A stretch of DNA of 64,000 nt from Eublepharis macularius (GCF_028583425.1 NC_072790.1:64876052-64940051), one strand, 5' to 3'. Positions 1 through 11,492 are shown, counted from the stretch's first letter. Numbers and translations are program-made. The notes: generated by a model not told the origin, from the letters alone.

Positions 1-1505
1 TTACAATAGCAAAAGCCTGGCATAGGATCTGATGTGTGATCTGTAGAACTAATAAAAGGGTTACGTATTACCTGACTCCAGTGTTGTACTCTCTGCACAA
101 GACCTCTTACATGAGGTGACTCAAGTGTAGAGAGATGTAATGTTAGCTGGGAAGCATAGTTTTAAAAGACAGAGGCAGCAGCTACGCAAATTTCACCTCT
201 CTACTGAGCTGGCAAAGATCACTCCTCAGAAGGCTTGTTAATTTCCATTTCACTTCCCAAAGGCTCTGTCAATTTCACCTCCCTTTCACCTTGAACCATG
301 TGCTGGAGCAAGGTACATGCCTGAAAGAAGGGATGCAAAGCTAAGAGCAATTTGATTCACTCTCTAACACCATCACAATTTGTCCTGGTAATTAACAACT
401 ACAAGAATGGTTCAAGGTAGCATTTCTCTCTCTTTTTTCTTACTATTTTTTAAAATTACATACATTTCCCAAACTGGGATCTGGGGACCCCTGTGAATCC
501 ATGAGAGGATCCATGATCCTTACTTATTTAAAATAGTAATATGCTTGCCCATCTCCTGAGCATCTCAGGATCCAACAACGTAAAAACAAAGGAATAAAAC
601 AATAAATATTCAAGCAACAGGTATAAAATATACCAAAACCAGATTAATATCTTATCATGTCCATCTGAATGACATAAAAATGAAACCCTAGTTTTCTGGG
701 ATTGATATCAGGGACTCTCCACCTCAAGGGAAAGGGCCCTAATCAGCTCCCTCCAATTATGAACCTTGAATTTGTTTGGAGATTCTAGCAGGGGAGAGTA
801 GCTATCGTATACCTTTGACCAAAGAACAGTCAAGGGTATATGATGGTCATCCTCTTCCACCGAGCGTGCAGCTTCAGGAGGGAAGCACATGGAGCAGTGA
901 GGGAGGAAGGGGACACCCGCCTAGCCAACCAGATCAGCCGAATCAACCCTGGAGATCAATGGGGTGACAGATGTCTTCCCTGAAGACAGTAGACATAAAT
1001 CTAGAAGCAAAACTGGAAGCAAGTCACAGTAGTATTGGTAGTAGTATTGACTGAGAGTGTTAATCCAGTTAGTATGTTTGGGGAGCCGTCCTAAAAAGGG
1101 ATTTCCTAGTCCCACGGTATTCAATGGAGTCTACAGGAAAGTGTCCTTTGGATTGCAACTTTAGTCCAGCAGTGATCAGCACAGAGACTGACATAGCTCA
1201 CAATTCAACATACTTGGATGTCAGTCACCTGTGAAAGCACCCTAGTCACTGTAAAACCTGAACGTTTTTAAAACACCACAGGCAACAATCCAAACAAGTT
1301 ATATAGCTATTCATGGAAGAATTACTTGTATGAGAAGAGCATTCTTTGATGTTACTGCCATTCCAACTGTCAAAGAGAAAAGTTGCTTTTTAAATTTAAC
1401 AGATAACTTGCCTCTTTGACAGAGGAAAACTTCAAAGGAAACTCTGGTGGCCTGGAAGATTTTTCTCTAAACACAAACTTCTTTAGATCACAATCTTTAA
1501 ATGTT
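1..1505. other. DST intron 2, no recognised element
   Basis: This is non-coding AT-rich sequence inside the inferred second intron of the minus-strand DST gene. I see only short open frames with no recognisable protein, and no repeat family I can name. A small imperfect inverted repeat lies near 806-842. Confidence 0.4.
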
Positions 1506-1660
1506 AAGAAATGTGCAATATCAGATTTGTCTGAACAAAATGTAGAACTTAGAATCACAGAGCGGAGTCCTTATAGGCCATTTAATCCAACGGACCCTTT
1601 CAGCTCTGTGATTCTATGTTCTACATTTTGTTCAGACAAATCTGATATTGCACATTTCTT
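1506..1660. repeat. Long perfect hairpin (43-bp arms) with a CR1-like loop
   Basis: Positions 1506-1548 and 1618-1660 are exact reverse complements of each other (43 of 43 bases). The pairing continues inward with one mismatch over AGAATCACAGAGC, giving arms of about 58 bp around a loop of about 40 bp. The inner right part, read on the minus strand, resembles a CR1 3' end and its short tail repeat (ATAGAATCACAGAG followed by GGGTCC). The structure looks like an inverted duplication at a CR1 end, but no TSD was found. Confidence 0.85.
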
Positions 1661-2371
1661 CCACAGGAAACCCAAAGTTAAACAATTATCCATAAAAAGA
1701 AATGTTTAATGATGCAGATTCTATACCTGAAAATGTTGCTTTTGCATTCTAAGTTTATTTTGATTATATTTTCCAGATGCTGGGGAAACAGCATTAAGAT
1801 TTTTTTTTTAATTATGTAAAAGCAAAGCCATGAAACTATTTATGTGAGCCCAGGCTGGTTTTAGATTTGATTCTTTTGATTTTTTTTTGGTCAGCTCAAA
1901 AAAGTCAGTAATTCCATTGGGTTAGTAAAACCCCTCTGCCTAAACAGCTGGGGTTCTATTTCCTGGAAGTCTTTGCCTTTTGACAAAAAGAACTTTACAT
2001 CTTAATTTTGCAATGAAAGAACAAAGTAATATTGTCCCAAAAGCCAAGTAAACAGATTCTGAATTTTCTGCTATCTTTAGAGGTTCCATCTGCTATTTAT
2101 ATGAAAACAAAATTAAACTTTCCTGCTCCTGTTCAGAAAAATGCCACACACATTATACCCTTCAGTGTTTGAGTATGAGATTATCATAGAGCCAGATGGC
2201 AGTATATTTTCATTATAACTATAAATCCAGTGGCTGTTCCAGCACGCACACATGCACATTTTTTTCAGAAATGATGTGTGGTTTGCTCCTAATCAAATTG
2301 GGCTAAAGCCTGATACTTGATGGACAAGTTTCCAGACTTCATATTATTACCAGCCTCTCTATACGTAACAT
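1661..2371. other. DST intron 2, unannotated stretch
   Basis: No gene, RNA or named repeat is visible. The sequence is AT-rich intronic DNA with short T runs. Confidence 0.4.
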
Positions 2372-2472
2372 ACAGTGCAATCCTACACAGTTACACCTGA
2401 GTTACACCTTTCTGAGTCCACTGACTTTCAATGGACTTTAAAAGATGTAACTTTGCTTTAGGATTGCACTGT
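2372..2472. mobile_element. Short palindromic MITE
   Basis: The element is 101 bp with a perfect 14-bp terminal inverted repeat, ACAGTGCAATCCTA at 2372 and TAGGATTGCACTGT ending at 2472. Interior parts are loosely complementary. The same termini recur at 34678-34764. Its superfamily is not resolved because no clear TSD is visible. Confidence 0.65.
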
Positions 2473-2984
2473 CAATGGAAGTTGGCAAACTCCTATCAAA
2501 AAAGAGAAAGCATATCATCCATATGACCTCATATTTTACAAAGAGAAATTGATCCAACTGTCATGGAAAAATCTTCTACTTTTTACATCTGAATGGATGC
2601 CTCTTAAAGATAAACACCATAATTTAAACTTAAAGATTACATATTCTTAGAATCATTGACTTCAGAAGGAGACTGGCATATGTAGCATTAATAAATCTGA
2701 ATTGTAATACATTATTTTTTCTACTTCTAGCCCAGTTGGACTATGCAATATACAGTGTCTGTAATTATTTATTGTGAATACTTTGCATTGTTATGAGAAG
2801 ACTGATATACATTTGTTAGGAAGTTGATGTTTATATTGTATTTATTATTGGTGTAGTATTTATTGTATCTTAGTATTTATTATATCATAGTCTTTGGAGC
2901 ACTCACAGCACATTGCACTTCCATAAAATATACTGAAAAATTCCATTTTTGAATTTGTTATACCTCCGGTAAGGGTTCTCCCTA

Positions 2985-3204
2985 TTTGTGTGGCAAGCCT
3001 CCAGGTGGTGGCTGGAGATCTCCCAGAATTCCAACTGATCTCCAAGCCACAGAGCTCAGTTCCCCTGGAGAAAATGGCTACTTTGGATGCTGGACTCTAT
3101 GGCATTATACCCTACTGAGGCCCCTCCCCTCCCCAAACTTCACTCTTTCCAGGCTCCATTCCCAAAATCTCCAGGAATTTCCCAACTTGGACCTGGCATC
3201 CCTA
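2985..3204. mobile_element. hAT-type MITE (copy 1)
   Basis: This is about 220 bp of the same sequence found at 25052-25280 and 50875-51099. It shares the interior (CTCCAGGTGGTGGCTGGAGA near the left end, AATCTCCAGGAATTTCCCAA near the right end). The left terminus is eroded. The copy abuts a SINE head on its right. The hAT call comes from the well-preserved copy at 25052. Confidence 0.6.
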
Positions 3205-3214
3205 CTTGTGAAGC

Positions 3215-3331
3215 AAGTTAGCCTGAGAGATAGTAATTGGCCCAAGTAAGTTTCATAGCAAGAGGAGATTTGTAGGCAGGTTTGCCCAATCCTAGTCTAA
3301 CAGTCTAAACACTACACCACACTGATGCCCC
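3215..3331 (-). repeat. tRNA-derived SINE, head fragment
   Basis: Read on the minus strand this matches the head of the SINE found fully at 28516-28730 and 34062-34281. It shares the parts derived from GTGACTGGCCCAAG and CACTACACCACACTG. Only the tRNA-like half is present. Confidence 0.5.
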
Positions 3332-3666
3332 CAGGTTCCTCACCTCATGGGGGTCTCCTATTTTGATCCCTATTTTGTCCCAGCATGGGCCTAGAGATAA
3401 ATCAAATGGCAGCAAGACATACCAAAGGCATAACAGAATGCACGGCAGCTCCTCTACCAATCATGAAGAGCGCATCCCAAGAGAGATTTATATAATGGCC
3501 ATTTCCCCAAGGACCTCAGAGCCTCCTCCCTAAATAATTTGATCCTAATAAATCACCTAGATTTCCAAAACAATAAGCAATTCCAACCAGTTCCCCTCCT
3601 ATCTTAACAACTGAACAGGAAGATCTCTGCTCTTTTCTAACCACATCAATCACCCAACCATAGTTC

Positions 3667-3668
<2 letters not shown>

Positions 3669-3724
<56 letters not shown>

Positions 3725-3778
3725 TTATATTTATATTTATATTTATATTTATATTTATATTTATATTTATATTTATAT
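3669..3778. repeat. Microsatellite at an L2 3' end
   Basis: A (TTA)n run followed by an (ATTTAT)n run directly adjoins GGGCGGGATATAAAT read on the minus strand. That is the usual tail of L2-type LINEs, so the microsatellite is the expanded tail of the LINE at 3779-6080. An open frame across it encodes only Ile/Asn repeats and is not a gene. Confidence 0.85.
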
Positions 3779-6080
3779 CCCGCCCTCCCCGCAAGTGGGC
3801 TCAGGGCAAGTTACAACAGAAAATAAAATATACAAGATAAAATCACAATAAATTAACACAGCTTCTAATAAAACACCTGCTCACCATATAAAAACCATAT
3901 AACATCTGACGGAGGTGGAGGTGCGGCTTAACAATGCGTGGACGCTCATATATGGGGGGTAGATGGTCAATACCCCCTACAGACATAGAGGAGACCGGGA
4001 AAGAGGCTCATTTGGTGGAAACCCTGATGGCCTCAACCATACGCCTGGCGGAATATCTGTCTTACAGGCCCGCCTGAAGGAGACAAGATCTTGGCAGGCC
4101 TGGGTGTCTTCAGACAGAGAGTTCCACCAGGTCGGGGCCAGGACTGAAAAGGCCCTGGCCCTGGTTGAGGTCAATCGAGCCTTCCTGGGGCCAGGGACCA
4201 CCAGTATGTGCTTACCTGCTGATCTCAGCACCCTTCAGGGAGTATATGGGAAGAGACGGTCTCTCAGGTATACTGGTTCCAGTCTGTTTAGGGCTTTATA
4301 GGTTAATACTAAAACCTTGAACCTGATCCGGAACTCCACGGGAACCAGTGTAGCTGCTGCAGAACTGGAGTTACATGTGTCCTGAAAGGCACACCCATCA
4401 AGACACGGGCAGCAGCATTCTGGACCTGCTGTAATTTCCGGGTCAGACTCAAGGGAAGCCCTGCATAAAGCAAGTTACAGTAATCCAATCTGGAGATGAC
4501 TGTTGCATGGATCACTGTTTCCAGGACACGGGTCGAGAGATAGGGAGCAAGCTGCCTGGCCTGCCGAAGATGGAAAAAAGCAGACCGGGCAACTGCCGTG
4601 ACCTGGTCCTCCACTGATAAAGAGGAGTCCAGCATCATGCCAAGACTTCTGACCGGCAAAACGGGCACAAGTGGTGCACCATCAAAGGCCGGAAGCTGGA
4701 TCCCCCCCCCCCAACGTCCCATGACCTAAGTACAGGACGGTTGTTGTGGATTTTCCGGGCTGTATAGCCATGGTCTTGGCGTTGTAGTTCCTGACGTTTT
4801 GCCAGCAGCTGTGGCTGGCATCTTCAGAGGTGTAGCACCAAAAGACAGATCTCTCGGTGACACAGTGTGTAAGTACAGGACCTCTGTCTTCGTGGGATTT
4901 AACTTCAGTCTGCTCTGCTTCACCCAACCAGACACGGCACAAAAGCTCTAATCAGGGCTTCTGGAGCTGAGCCAGGCCGTCCGTCCAACAACAGATACAA
5001 CTGGGTGTCATCAGTGTACTGGTGGCAACCCACTCCGAAACTCGTGCCAGCTGGGCGAGGGGGCGCATATACAGACTGAACAACAATGGGTAGAGAATTG
5101 CTCCCTGGGAGATGCTGCATACCAATGGTTGGCATGCAGACACCCTCTCCCCCAGCGCCACCCTCTGTCCCCGACCGTGGAGAAAAGAGACAAGCCACTT
5201 TAAGGCAGTCCCTCGTATCCCCACATCAGCAAGGCGGTGGGTCAACAATTCATAGTCAACCGTGTTGAATGCTGCTGAAAGATCCAATAACACCATCAGC
5301 ACCGACCCGCCTCAATCCAGATGTCTACGGAGATCGTCTGCGAGGGCGACCAACACTGTCTCAGTCTCATGGCCCAGGCTGAAGCCAGACTGGAATGGGT
5401 TCAGGACCAATGCATGTTCCAAGAAAGCTTGCAGCTGCTCCACCACCCCCCGTTCAATCACCTTACCCAGAAACGGAAGGTTCAAGACCGGGCAATAACT
5501 GGACGGGTCCGTGGGGTCCAAAGTTGGTTTTTTTAGGAGAGGCTTCACCACGGCTTCCTTTAATGCCCTGGGGAAAACCCCAGAGCTCAAAGATAAGTTG
5601 ATAATGGCCTCCAGTGAAGCCCTCAGCCCATCTACGCTGGCTTTCACCAGCCACAAAGGGCAAGGGTCCAAGAAACGCGTAGTGGGCCTCACCTGCTGCA
5701 GGATCCCGTCAACATCCTCCTGGGAGACCAGACTGAAGTGATCTAAGATTGTCCCAGAGGACAGCCAAGGGGTCTCCAGTTCCCTTACTGTATCAACCGT
5801 GGCAGGCAGGTCGCAGCAGAGAGACAAGACTTTATCTGCGAAAAAGCTCCCAAAAGCCTCACAGCTAATAACCGAATTACCAATTTGGTGGTCTCCCTCT
5901 GAGAGGGAGACCAGGGACTGAACTACTTGAAACAATTTTGCCAGGCGTGAGCTTGCAGATGCTATGGAAGTGGCATAGTAATCCTTCTTTGCCACCTTCA
6001 CAGCCACCTCATAGACTTTCATAAACGCTCTATAAGATGATCTTGCTTCTTTGTCACTGCTTCTATTTTTCCAAACTTCC
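3779..6080 (-). mobile_element. L2-clade LINE, 5'-truncated and degraded
   Basis: Minus-strand frames give, in order, an upstream linker and RT entry (5312-6022), with DPSSYCPVLNLPFLGKVIER followed by FQSGFSLGHETETVL. Next come the RT palm with VLLDLSAAFNTVDYELLTHR and a divergent YTDDTQLYLLLDG (4920-5302). The C-terminal part follows (SRLDYCNLLYAGLP, APTWWNSLSEDTQACQDL; 3977-4722). These are L2-clade features. The endonuclease half is missing. Reading frames are shifted between blocks, so the copy is dead. The 3' end is the (ATTTAT)n tail to the left. A Penelope-like insert splits it at 4739-4869. It lies antisense to nothing but sense to DST. Confidence 0.88.
4739..4869 (-). mobile_element. 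Penelope-like 3' fragment with hammerhead-like core, inserted in L2
   Basis: The 131-bp insert is flanked by the 12-bp duplication TAAGTACAGGAC at 4727-4738 and 4870-4881. On the minus strand it reads CTGAAGATGCCAGCC, then the complementary GCTGCTGGC, then AAAACGTCAGG. This is a hammerhead layout (CUGANGA, stem II, GAAA), but the GAAA box has become AAAA. The end reading CCACAACAACC matches the element at 26320-26620. The hammerhead/Penelope assignment is from known family features. Confidence 0.75.
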
Positions 6081-7066
6081 TCAAAGAAACATTCCTGATA
6101 CTTTCATGCAAACCCGGAAATCTCCCCTTTACAATATTGAGACTTCCTTTCAAACTTGCTTATCTCTGAGGAGATTGAATTTTTTTCACTCTTCCAGATG
6201 CCAACACTACTTCCCCTCCTCATTTCTGGCAAAAAGCACCTATTTTTGTAGCCAGTTTGAAGCTTCTCCGGCTACCCAAATTTCACTGTTCGCACCTCTC
6301 AAACTTGCTTTGCTGCACTTTCCTCCCCTCTCTGGTCAATTTCCAAGTTCCAGAACTGCTTTTCTGCTACCAAGGAATGCCCCCCACCCCCGCTTCATTG
6401 AGATCAGGCTTTATCAAGATCTCTCGCTCCCCCTCTCCATAACAGACATTTAATTTGGCCTCTTCTTGTTAATTCAATAAAAAACTTTCGTTTAAGAGCA
6501 TTTATTCCCCCTCATTCTTTCAAGTGATGTGCTGAATCTAGTCCTCTGTATACACTGGTTTAACATCCTAAACGATCATTTAAAATTTCCTTCTATACAC
6601 ATTCTTGTTCCACATCAGAAAAAGGGATGCCATTGCTCATTACAGCACCTTCACATGGATAGGGTAACATATCATGGTGCCTGTTTTTTTTAAAAAAAAA
6701 TGATATAAAGAATAACTTTTAGCGACAGTTAATTGTTCACCACTCTGAGTGTAGCACTAATCTGTCCAGAAGGACAGTATATAAGCACACCATTATTAAC
6801 ATGGTAGTAGTAACCATGCTGATGTGTCAATAAAAGCAGCCCAGCTGTGAGGTACCTTATATGATGAATACTTCTAAACCAGTATTATCTATTCTGCCAG
6901 AAAGTTTCCAGTTTCATAAACATAAATCTTTCCAGCAATAATCAACAATTTTGGGGCCTGAACTTTAGGGACTTACATATATAAAGCATGTGCTATACCA
7001 TTTAGCTGTGGACATCCAGATCCAAATTTTATCATACAATGTAACGTTTTGCCTTGTGAATAGTCT
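6081..7066. other. DST intron 2, mostly unannotated
   Basis: No gene is recognised. Positions 6730-6800 hold the end of an L2-tailed SINE (CACTCTGAGTGTAGCAC and a TATATAAGCAC tail), the same unit that forms the inverted pair at 11142-11455. The rest shows nothing I can name. Confidence 0.4.
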
Positions 7067-7727
7067 GGCCGTCGTCACACGGGCATCTCTTCCGTTAAAT
7101 TTACAGCATATAGCGTCCTACCTGTTATCGGCACAGTAACGTTTCTTTGGGTCACCTAACGGCTCTTCGCGCCACCAGCTGTCCACACCGAAGCACTCTG
7201 TTCTGTTCTCTCTAACCGCGCAGAAGCAGCTCCTCCCCCCCTTTTTTTTATTATTCTGGCGTTTAATTCCGCTATAACGGAATAACAGCATATAAACATT
7301 CCGTTAGAGCAAAACATTACGACCCTTTTGTTTTTCCAACTTTGAAATTATATAAATAGCCCTTTGCCCGCAGAAAACTCCCTGTCTGGCGTGGTCCCCA
7401 TCGCTGAAGACTCTGCCATGGCGACTGAGTCATTTTTACTTCAGCAGAAAGTTTGCATTGTGTTATGGTGTTATGGCGTTATAAGGACATAATAAAATAA
7501 AAAAAGGGGAGTCCCAGGAAGAAATGGATTCTGGGATTGAAGGGAGGGCATAGGGCGTTGCGAGGCGAAATACATCGATGTGAGGCATTCACACTGAGGC
7601 ACAAAAGAGCGCAACTATCAAGCACAAAGCAGAAGAGAGAAAATCACTACAGTGTTGGAATAAGGTGGGTGTTTGCCAGGAAATAGCGCCATTTTTGCGC
7701 TAAATAAAAGCCTGTGTGACGACGGCC
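7067..7727. mobile_element. Non-autonomous DNA transposon with 18-bp TIRs
   Basis: The left end GGCCGTCGTCACACGGGC (7067-7084) and right end GCCTGTGTGACGACGGCC (7710-7727) are inverted repeats with one mismatch. TCT flanks both ends (7064-7066, 7728-7730) and may be a 3-bp target duplication. The 661-bp body has no transposase-like frame and is richer in CpG than its surroundings. A 3-bp duplication and GG-starting ends would fit PIF/Harbinger, but the superfamily is uncertain. Confidence 0.8.
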
Positions 7728-8029
7728 TCTGTGTGCTTTATTTTTGCTAATTAATATGGGGGTTTGGATGTATGTTTACTGTGGTTTAAAATGCAGGCCT
7801 CTAAGATAAGAAAGTGAAATGTGTTATGACTGGATGCTATACCTTAGCTGTACAGCTGGTAGCTGTACCTTAGGAAGGTAGAATGAATGACAATTTAAGC
7901 AGGGCTGTTCTGAGGAAAAGAGTTCTGTGTTATTCTAGTGTTGATCAGAGCTTCTTTGGAAAAAGAGGGAGAAAGAGTGAAGTGCTGTAATCTGAGATGA
8001 ATCTATTGTTCTTTTCTCTGTGGATATTA

Positions 8030-8430
8030 TTAACCTAAGTGGCAACTGTGACTGAGTTGGTTTGGAAACATTTGAAGGCCTGTACTAATCTTGAAACCAT
8101 TATACTTGTGAATAGAGGTAAGCAGACTGGAAAACGGACCAAAATTTGTCACAGATTGGCCTGGTTTGGAGTTCACGAACCGGCAGGTCGTGGGATGCCC
8201 GTCTTCCACAGACCCCATGATTTTTGGGACGGTCCATTGGTCCATTGTCCGTGAATCTAGACATGGGCGGTGGGGGGGTAGGTATGAGTGCTCCTGCGCC
8301 ACTTGCAAGCGGTGCTGGAAGTGCTTTGAAATTTTAACCTCCCCTCCTTGTTCCAGCTGACTGGCGGGCCCACCAGTCAGCTGCAGCAAGGTGGGGATAA
8401 AGCGCTGCTTTAAGTGCTACTGCTTTCAAA
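8030..8430. repeat. Left flank of the minisatellite-bearing repeat
   Basis: This contains GGTCCATTGGTCCATTGTCC-type stretches and, near 8354, a near-palindrome CAGCTGACTGG / CCAGTCAGCTG around GGGCCC. A sister of this block sits at 9081-9210 on the other side of the tandem array. The arrangement suggests the array lies within one composite repeat. Confidence 0.5.
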
Positions 8431-9060
8431 TGCCTCAGGTCTTTTTCAGCCAAGATAAGCAGGAGGAGGGGGTTCCTTCTCCTGCTCGCCTGGGCTGGAA
8501 GAGCAGCGTGGGCCATTTAAATGCCCTGTATCACGCTGGCCGCTTTTCCAGCCAAGACAAGCGCGAGGAGAGGGTTCCTCCTCCCATTCACCTCAGCAGG
8601 GAAGAGCAGCGTGGGGCATTTAAATGCCCTGCACCACACTGGCCATCTTCCAGCTGAGGCGAGCAGGAGGAGGGACCCCTTCTTCCCGCTCACCTTGGCT
8701 GGGAGAGCGACGCAAGGCGTTTAAATGCCCCATGCTGTGCTGGCTGGTCTTCCAGACAAGGCAAGTGAGAGGAGGGACGCCCTCCTCCCACTCACCTTGG
8801 CAGGGAAGAGTGGTGTGGGGAGTTAAATTCCACACACTGTGCTGGCTGCTCTTCCAGCTGAAGTGAGCAGGAGGAGGGATCCCCTCCTCCCACTTGCCTG
8901 GGCTGGAAGAGTGACACAGGGCATTTAAATGCTCCGCACCACGCTGGCTGCTCTTCCAGCTGAGGCAAGTGGGAGGACGGACCCTCTCCTCCCCCTCGCC
9001 TCGGCAGGGAAGAGTGGCATGGGGCATTTAAATGCCTTGCACAGTGCTGGCTGCTTTTCA
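8431..9060. repeat. Minisatellite, about 102-bp unit, six copies
   Basis: The landmark ATTTAAATG or its variants recurs at 8515, 8618, 8719, 8822, 8923 and 9026. Spacings are 103, 101, 103, 101 and 103 bp. Each unit has a G+C-rich part (GAGGAGGG, GCTCACCT, CTTCCAGC) and the TTTAAA core. Open frames on both strands across it reflect the repeat, not coding. Confidence 0.9.
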
Positions 9061-9380
9061 TTTACATTCCACCCCCTTGCTCCAGCTGACTGGCAGCCCA
9101 TCAGTCAGCTGGAGCAAGGGGGGTTAAAGCACTCCTGCCACCACTTGCAAGCGGGCCAGGAGCACTTTAACATTTAAATTCCGCCCCCTTGCTCCAGCTG
9201 ACTGGTGGGCCTGGACCACAAACCAGTCTGTGAACCAGCACTGGACCATGAAAAGTTCAAGGAGCTCAAAGCATTGAATATCCGAAGTGGTCTCCATTCA
9301 AGCACTGACCAGATACAGACTTGCTTGGCTTCAACCTGAACTTGTATTTTAACGGTGATCTTCATATTTGTCCACAACCA
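9061..9380. repeat. Right flank of the minisatellite-bearing repeat
   Basis: It repeats the CCAGCTGACTGG...CAGTCAGCTGGAGCAAGG block seen at 8352-8395, and repeats it again in part at 9190. It continues into CCACAAACCAGTCTGTGAAC and CACTGGACCATG, which echo the left flank. Confidence 0.5.
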
Positions 9381-11141
9381 TGTCTGTTTTATTTTAAGGA
9401 CAGCAGTACTGGTGAAGTTTAAACACTTTTAGCCCAGCAGAGTCTGTGCTTCCCATTCAGATGGTGCTAATTCATTTGTGCTGTGAAAGAAATGCCTGCT
9501 CAGTTTTAGCTATAGGTCTGGAATCTGTTCTGAATTTAGCCTGCCATCCCTAGGCCATAGAAACAGTCCTACTGACTTCATATCCATCAGCTCTCCCTAT
9601 AACTTTTCAACTTTTTGAGGTGAACAATCCAATAACAAATCATGACAGTCAGAAACTCTGACAACTGTTTCAACAACAGCTGAAATAAATGGGGAAGCTT
9701 GTGAACAAAGAGACACCCAGCAGGAGCAGCTGCAGTGAAGTGGGGGGATTGGGCAAAATTGACCCACCTCACTCTTCTGCTGGTGGAACAAGCTTAGCAA
9801 AGAAAGCTTTCCACTCATGCAAGGCCAAGGAGGAAATTTTGCATGATTACCTCTCCTCAGTGCAGCCCCCAATGTTGCGTGGCATTTTCTCCATAAGACT
9901 CTCCCTGGTCTGTCAACTGCTGCTTCAGTGAGGAATTACAAAATATCCCAGAATTACAGATCTCCCCCAACCTTCTGCTAGAAATTAGATTTACGCTTAG
10001 GGAAAGCACATGGCTTGCATGATAAATGACAAACTGGATACTTTCCTTGTGAGAAGAATGAGAAGATTAGTGGCATGACAGTGAATGGTACAGATAATAG
10101 TCTCTCTCACTTGCCTGTCAAAATGACAGGCTAGTGTAACAATAAATAGCACTCTTTTCACAAACCAGGAGTATTTTTTATACCAGTAGCAAGACACAAA
10201 GCTGAAGCCCATAGTGATATATTCAGTGAAATGATATAATTTCAGTGAAGCCCATAGATATACTGTTCCAGAGTACATAGCCAATGCATTTCAACCAATA
10301 GGGCAAATTATAGCAGGATTATAGCCTATATATAAATAACGGTTAAATGAATGTTTATAAAGGCATGAAGAAAAATTAGAGACTATATTGAAAATCATTA
10401 GCAATCTTCAGTTTAAAAGTCATCTGTCCCTTTGAAGTTTTTACCCAAACAGTTTTCCAATACACATATTCCATATCTATTACAGAGAAGTTTTTTTTTA
10501 AATTTTGTTCAGACAAATGTATTTTCACTCAAATTCCCGTTGCTGAAGCTTCATGACAAAAAAAGATTAATTTCTGATTTTCATTCAGTTCTCAAAGGCT
10601 CTGGTAGACAAAACCCTGGCAAACGTATTTAAACTGTGATAAAGAAAATAGTAGCATTGCTTACCTCCAAAGAAGATGCAGGGACTGCCAAGCAGCCTCT
10701 GGAAACCGCATACCCCAATTCCCTCAAACTCTACCTTTGAATCTTGTATTTTAAAAATAAGTTTACTGTTTTAGTCATAAACTGCTGATTCTGACAACTT
10801 CGTATAATACAGGAGCAGCCCCAGGTTCAGAAACTGCAGTTGAAAATGGTGTAAACATATGAACTAGTAAGAGTGTATCTAAAACTATAAACAAATTCAT
10901 TTCATACCAGTTTAACTGTCATAGCTTCTCCCACAGAATCCTGGGAACTGCAGTTCACTAACGGTGCTTAGAATTCTCTGTTAAAGATCTCTAGATCTCC
11001 TCTTCTCATAGAACTAGAATTCATCTGGTTTCCCTGGAGAGACAGATTGACTAATAAAGAGTTTAGGTCTCTTGTGTAGATATGCTCCAAACAAGCAATT
11101 TAATTATTATATATATATATATATATATAAAATAGCAGAAA
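9381..11141. other. DST intron 2, unannotated stretch
   Basis: Nothing coding is supported. A fragment CAGAATCCTGGGAACTGCAG (about 10934-10953) resembles a common short interspersed repeat. A (TA)n run lies near 11109-11130. Confidence 0.35.
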
Positions 11142-11189
11142 CAACAACCGCGTGCTTATATACCACTCCTCTGGGCAGATTAGTGCCAC

Positions 11190-11231
<42 letters not shown>

Positions 11232-11455
11232 TATGTACACTGAGTGTGGCACTAATCTGTCCAGAAGACAGATTAGTCTCTCCCCAACACTGCACCTTGT
11301 TAATTTGTTTTATTATTTGTATATTGATTTTAGTTTTTGTTTTTATCGATTTTAACTGTTCACCGCCCAGAGCCCCTGGGGATGGGCGGTATATAAATTG
11401 AAAAAATAAATAAATAAATAAAAAGAGTGGTATATAAGCACACGGTTGTTGTTGT
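11142..11455. repeat. Inverted pair of L2-tailed SINE ends, split by an L2 3' end
   Basis: The left arm reads GTGCTTATATACCACTC then CAGATTAGTGCCACACTCAG. After an (AG)n run the right arm gives CTGAGTGTGGCACTAATCTG and, only after an insert, GAGTGGTATATAAGCACACG. The insert (about 11268-11424) ends in GGATGGGCGGTATATAAATT plus (AAAT)n, the tail of an L2 LINE in plus orientation. Removing it restores one continuous palindrome. Confidence 0.75.
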
Positions 11456-11461
11456 TGCTGC

Positions 11462-11492
<31 letters not shown>
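11456..11492. repeat. (TTA)n microsatellite
   Basis: This is a simple TTA run that follows the SINE tail. It probably began as the SINE tail repeat. Confidence 0.9.

Noticed and set aside
3516-3794. 92-codon frame rich in Ile/Asn
   Set aside because: It is a translation of the (TTA)n and (ATTTAT)n microsatellite.
8334-9061. Several frames of 60-135 codons across the minisatellite
   Set aside because: They repeat with the 102-bp unit on both strands, and no splice or protein evidence supports them.
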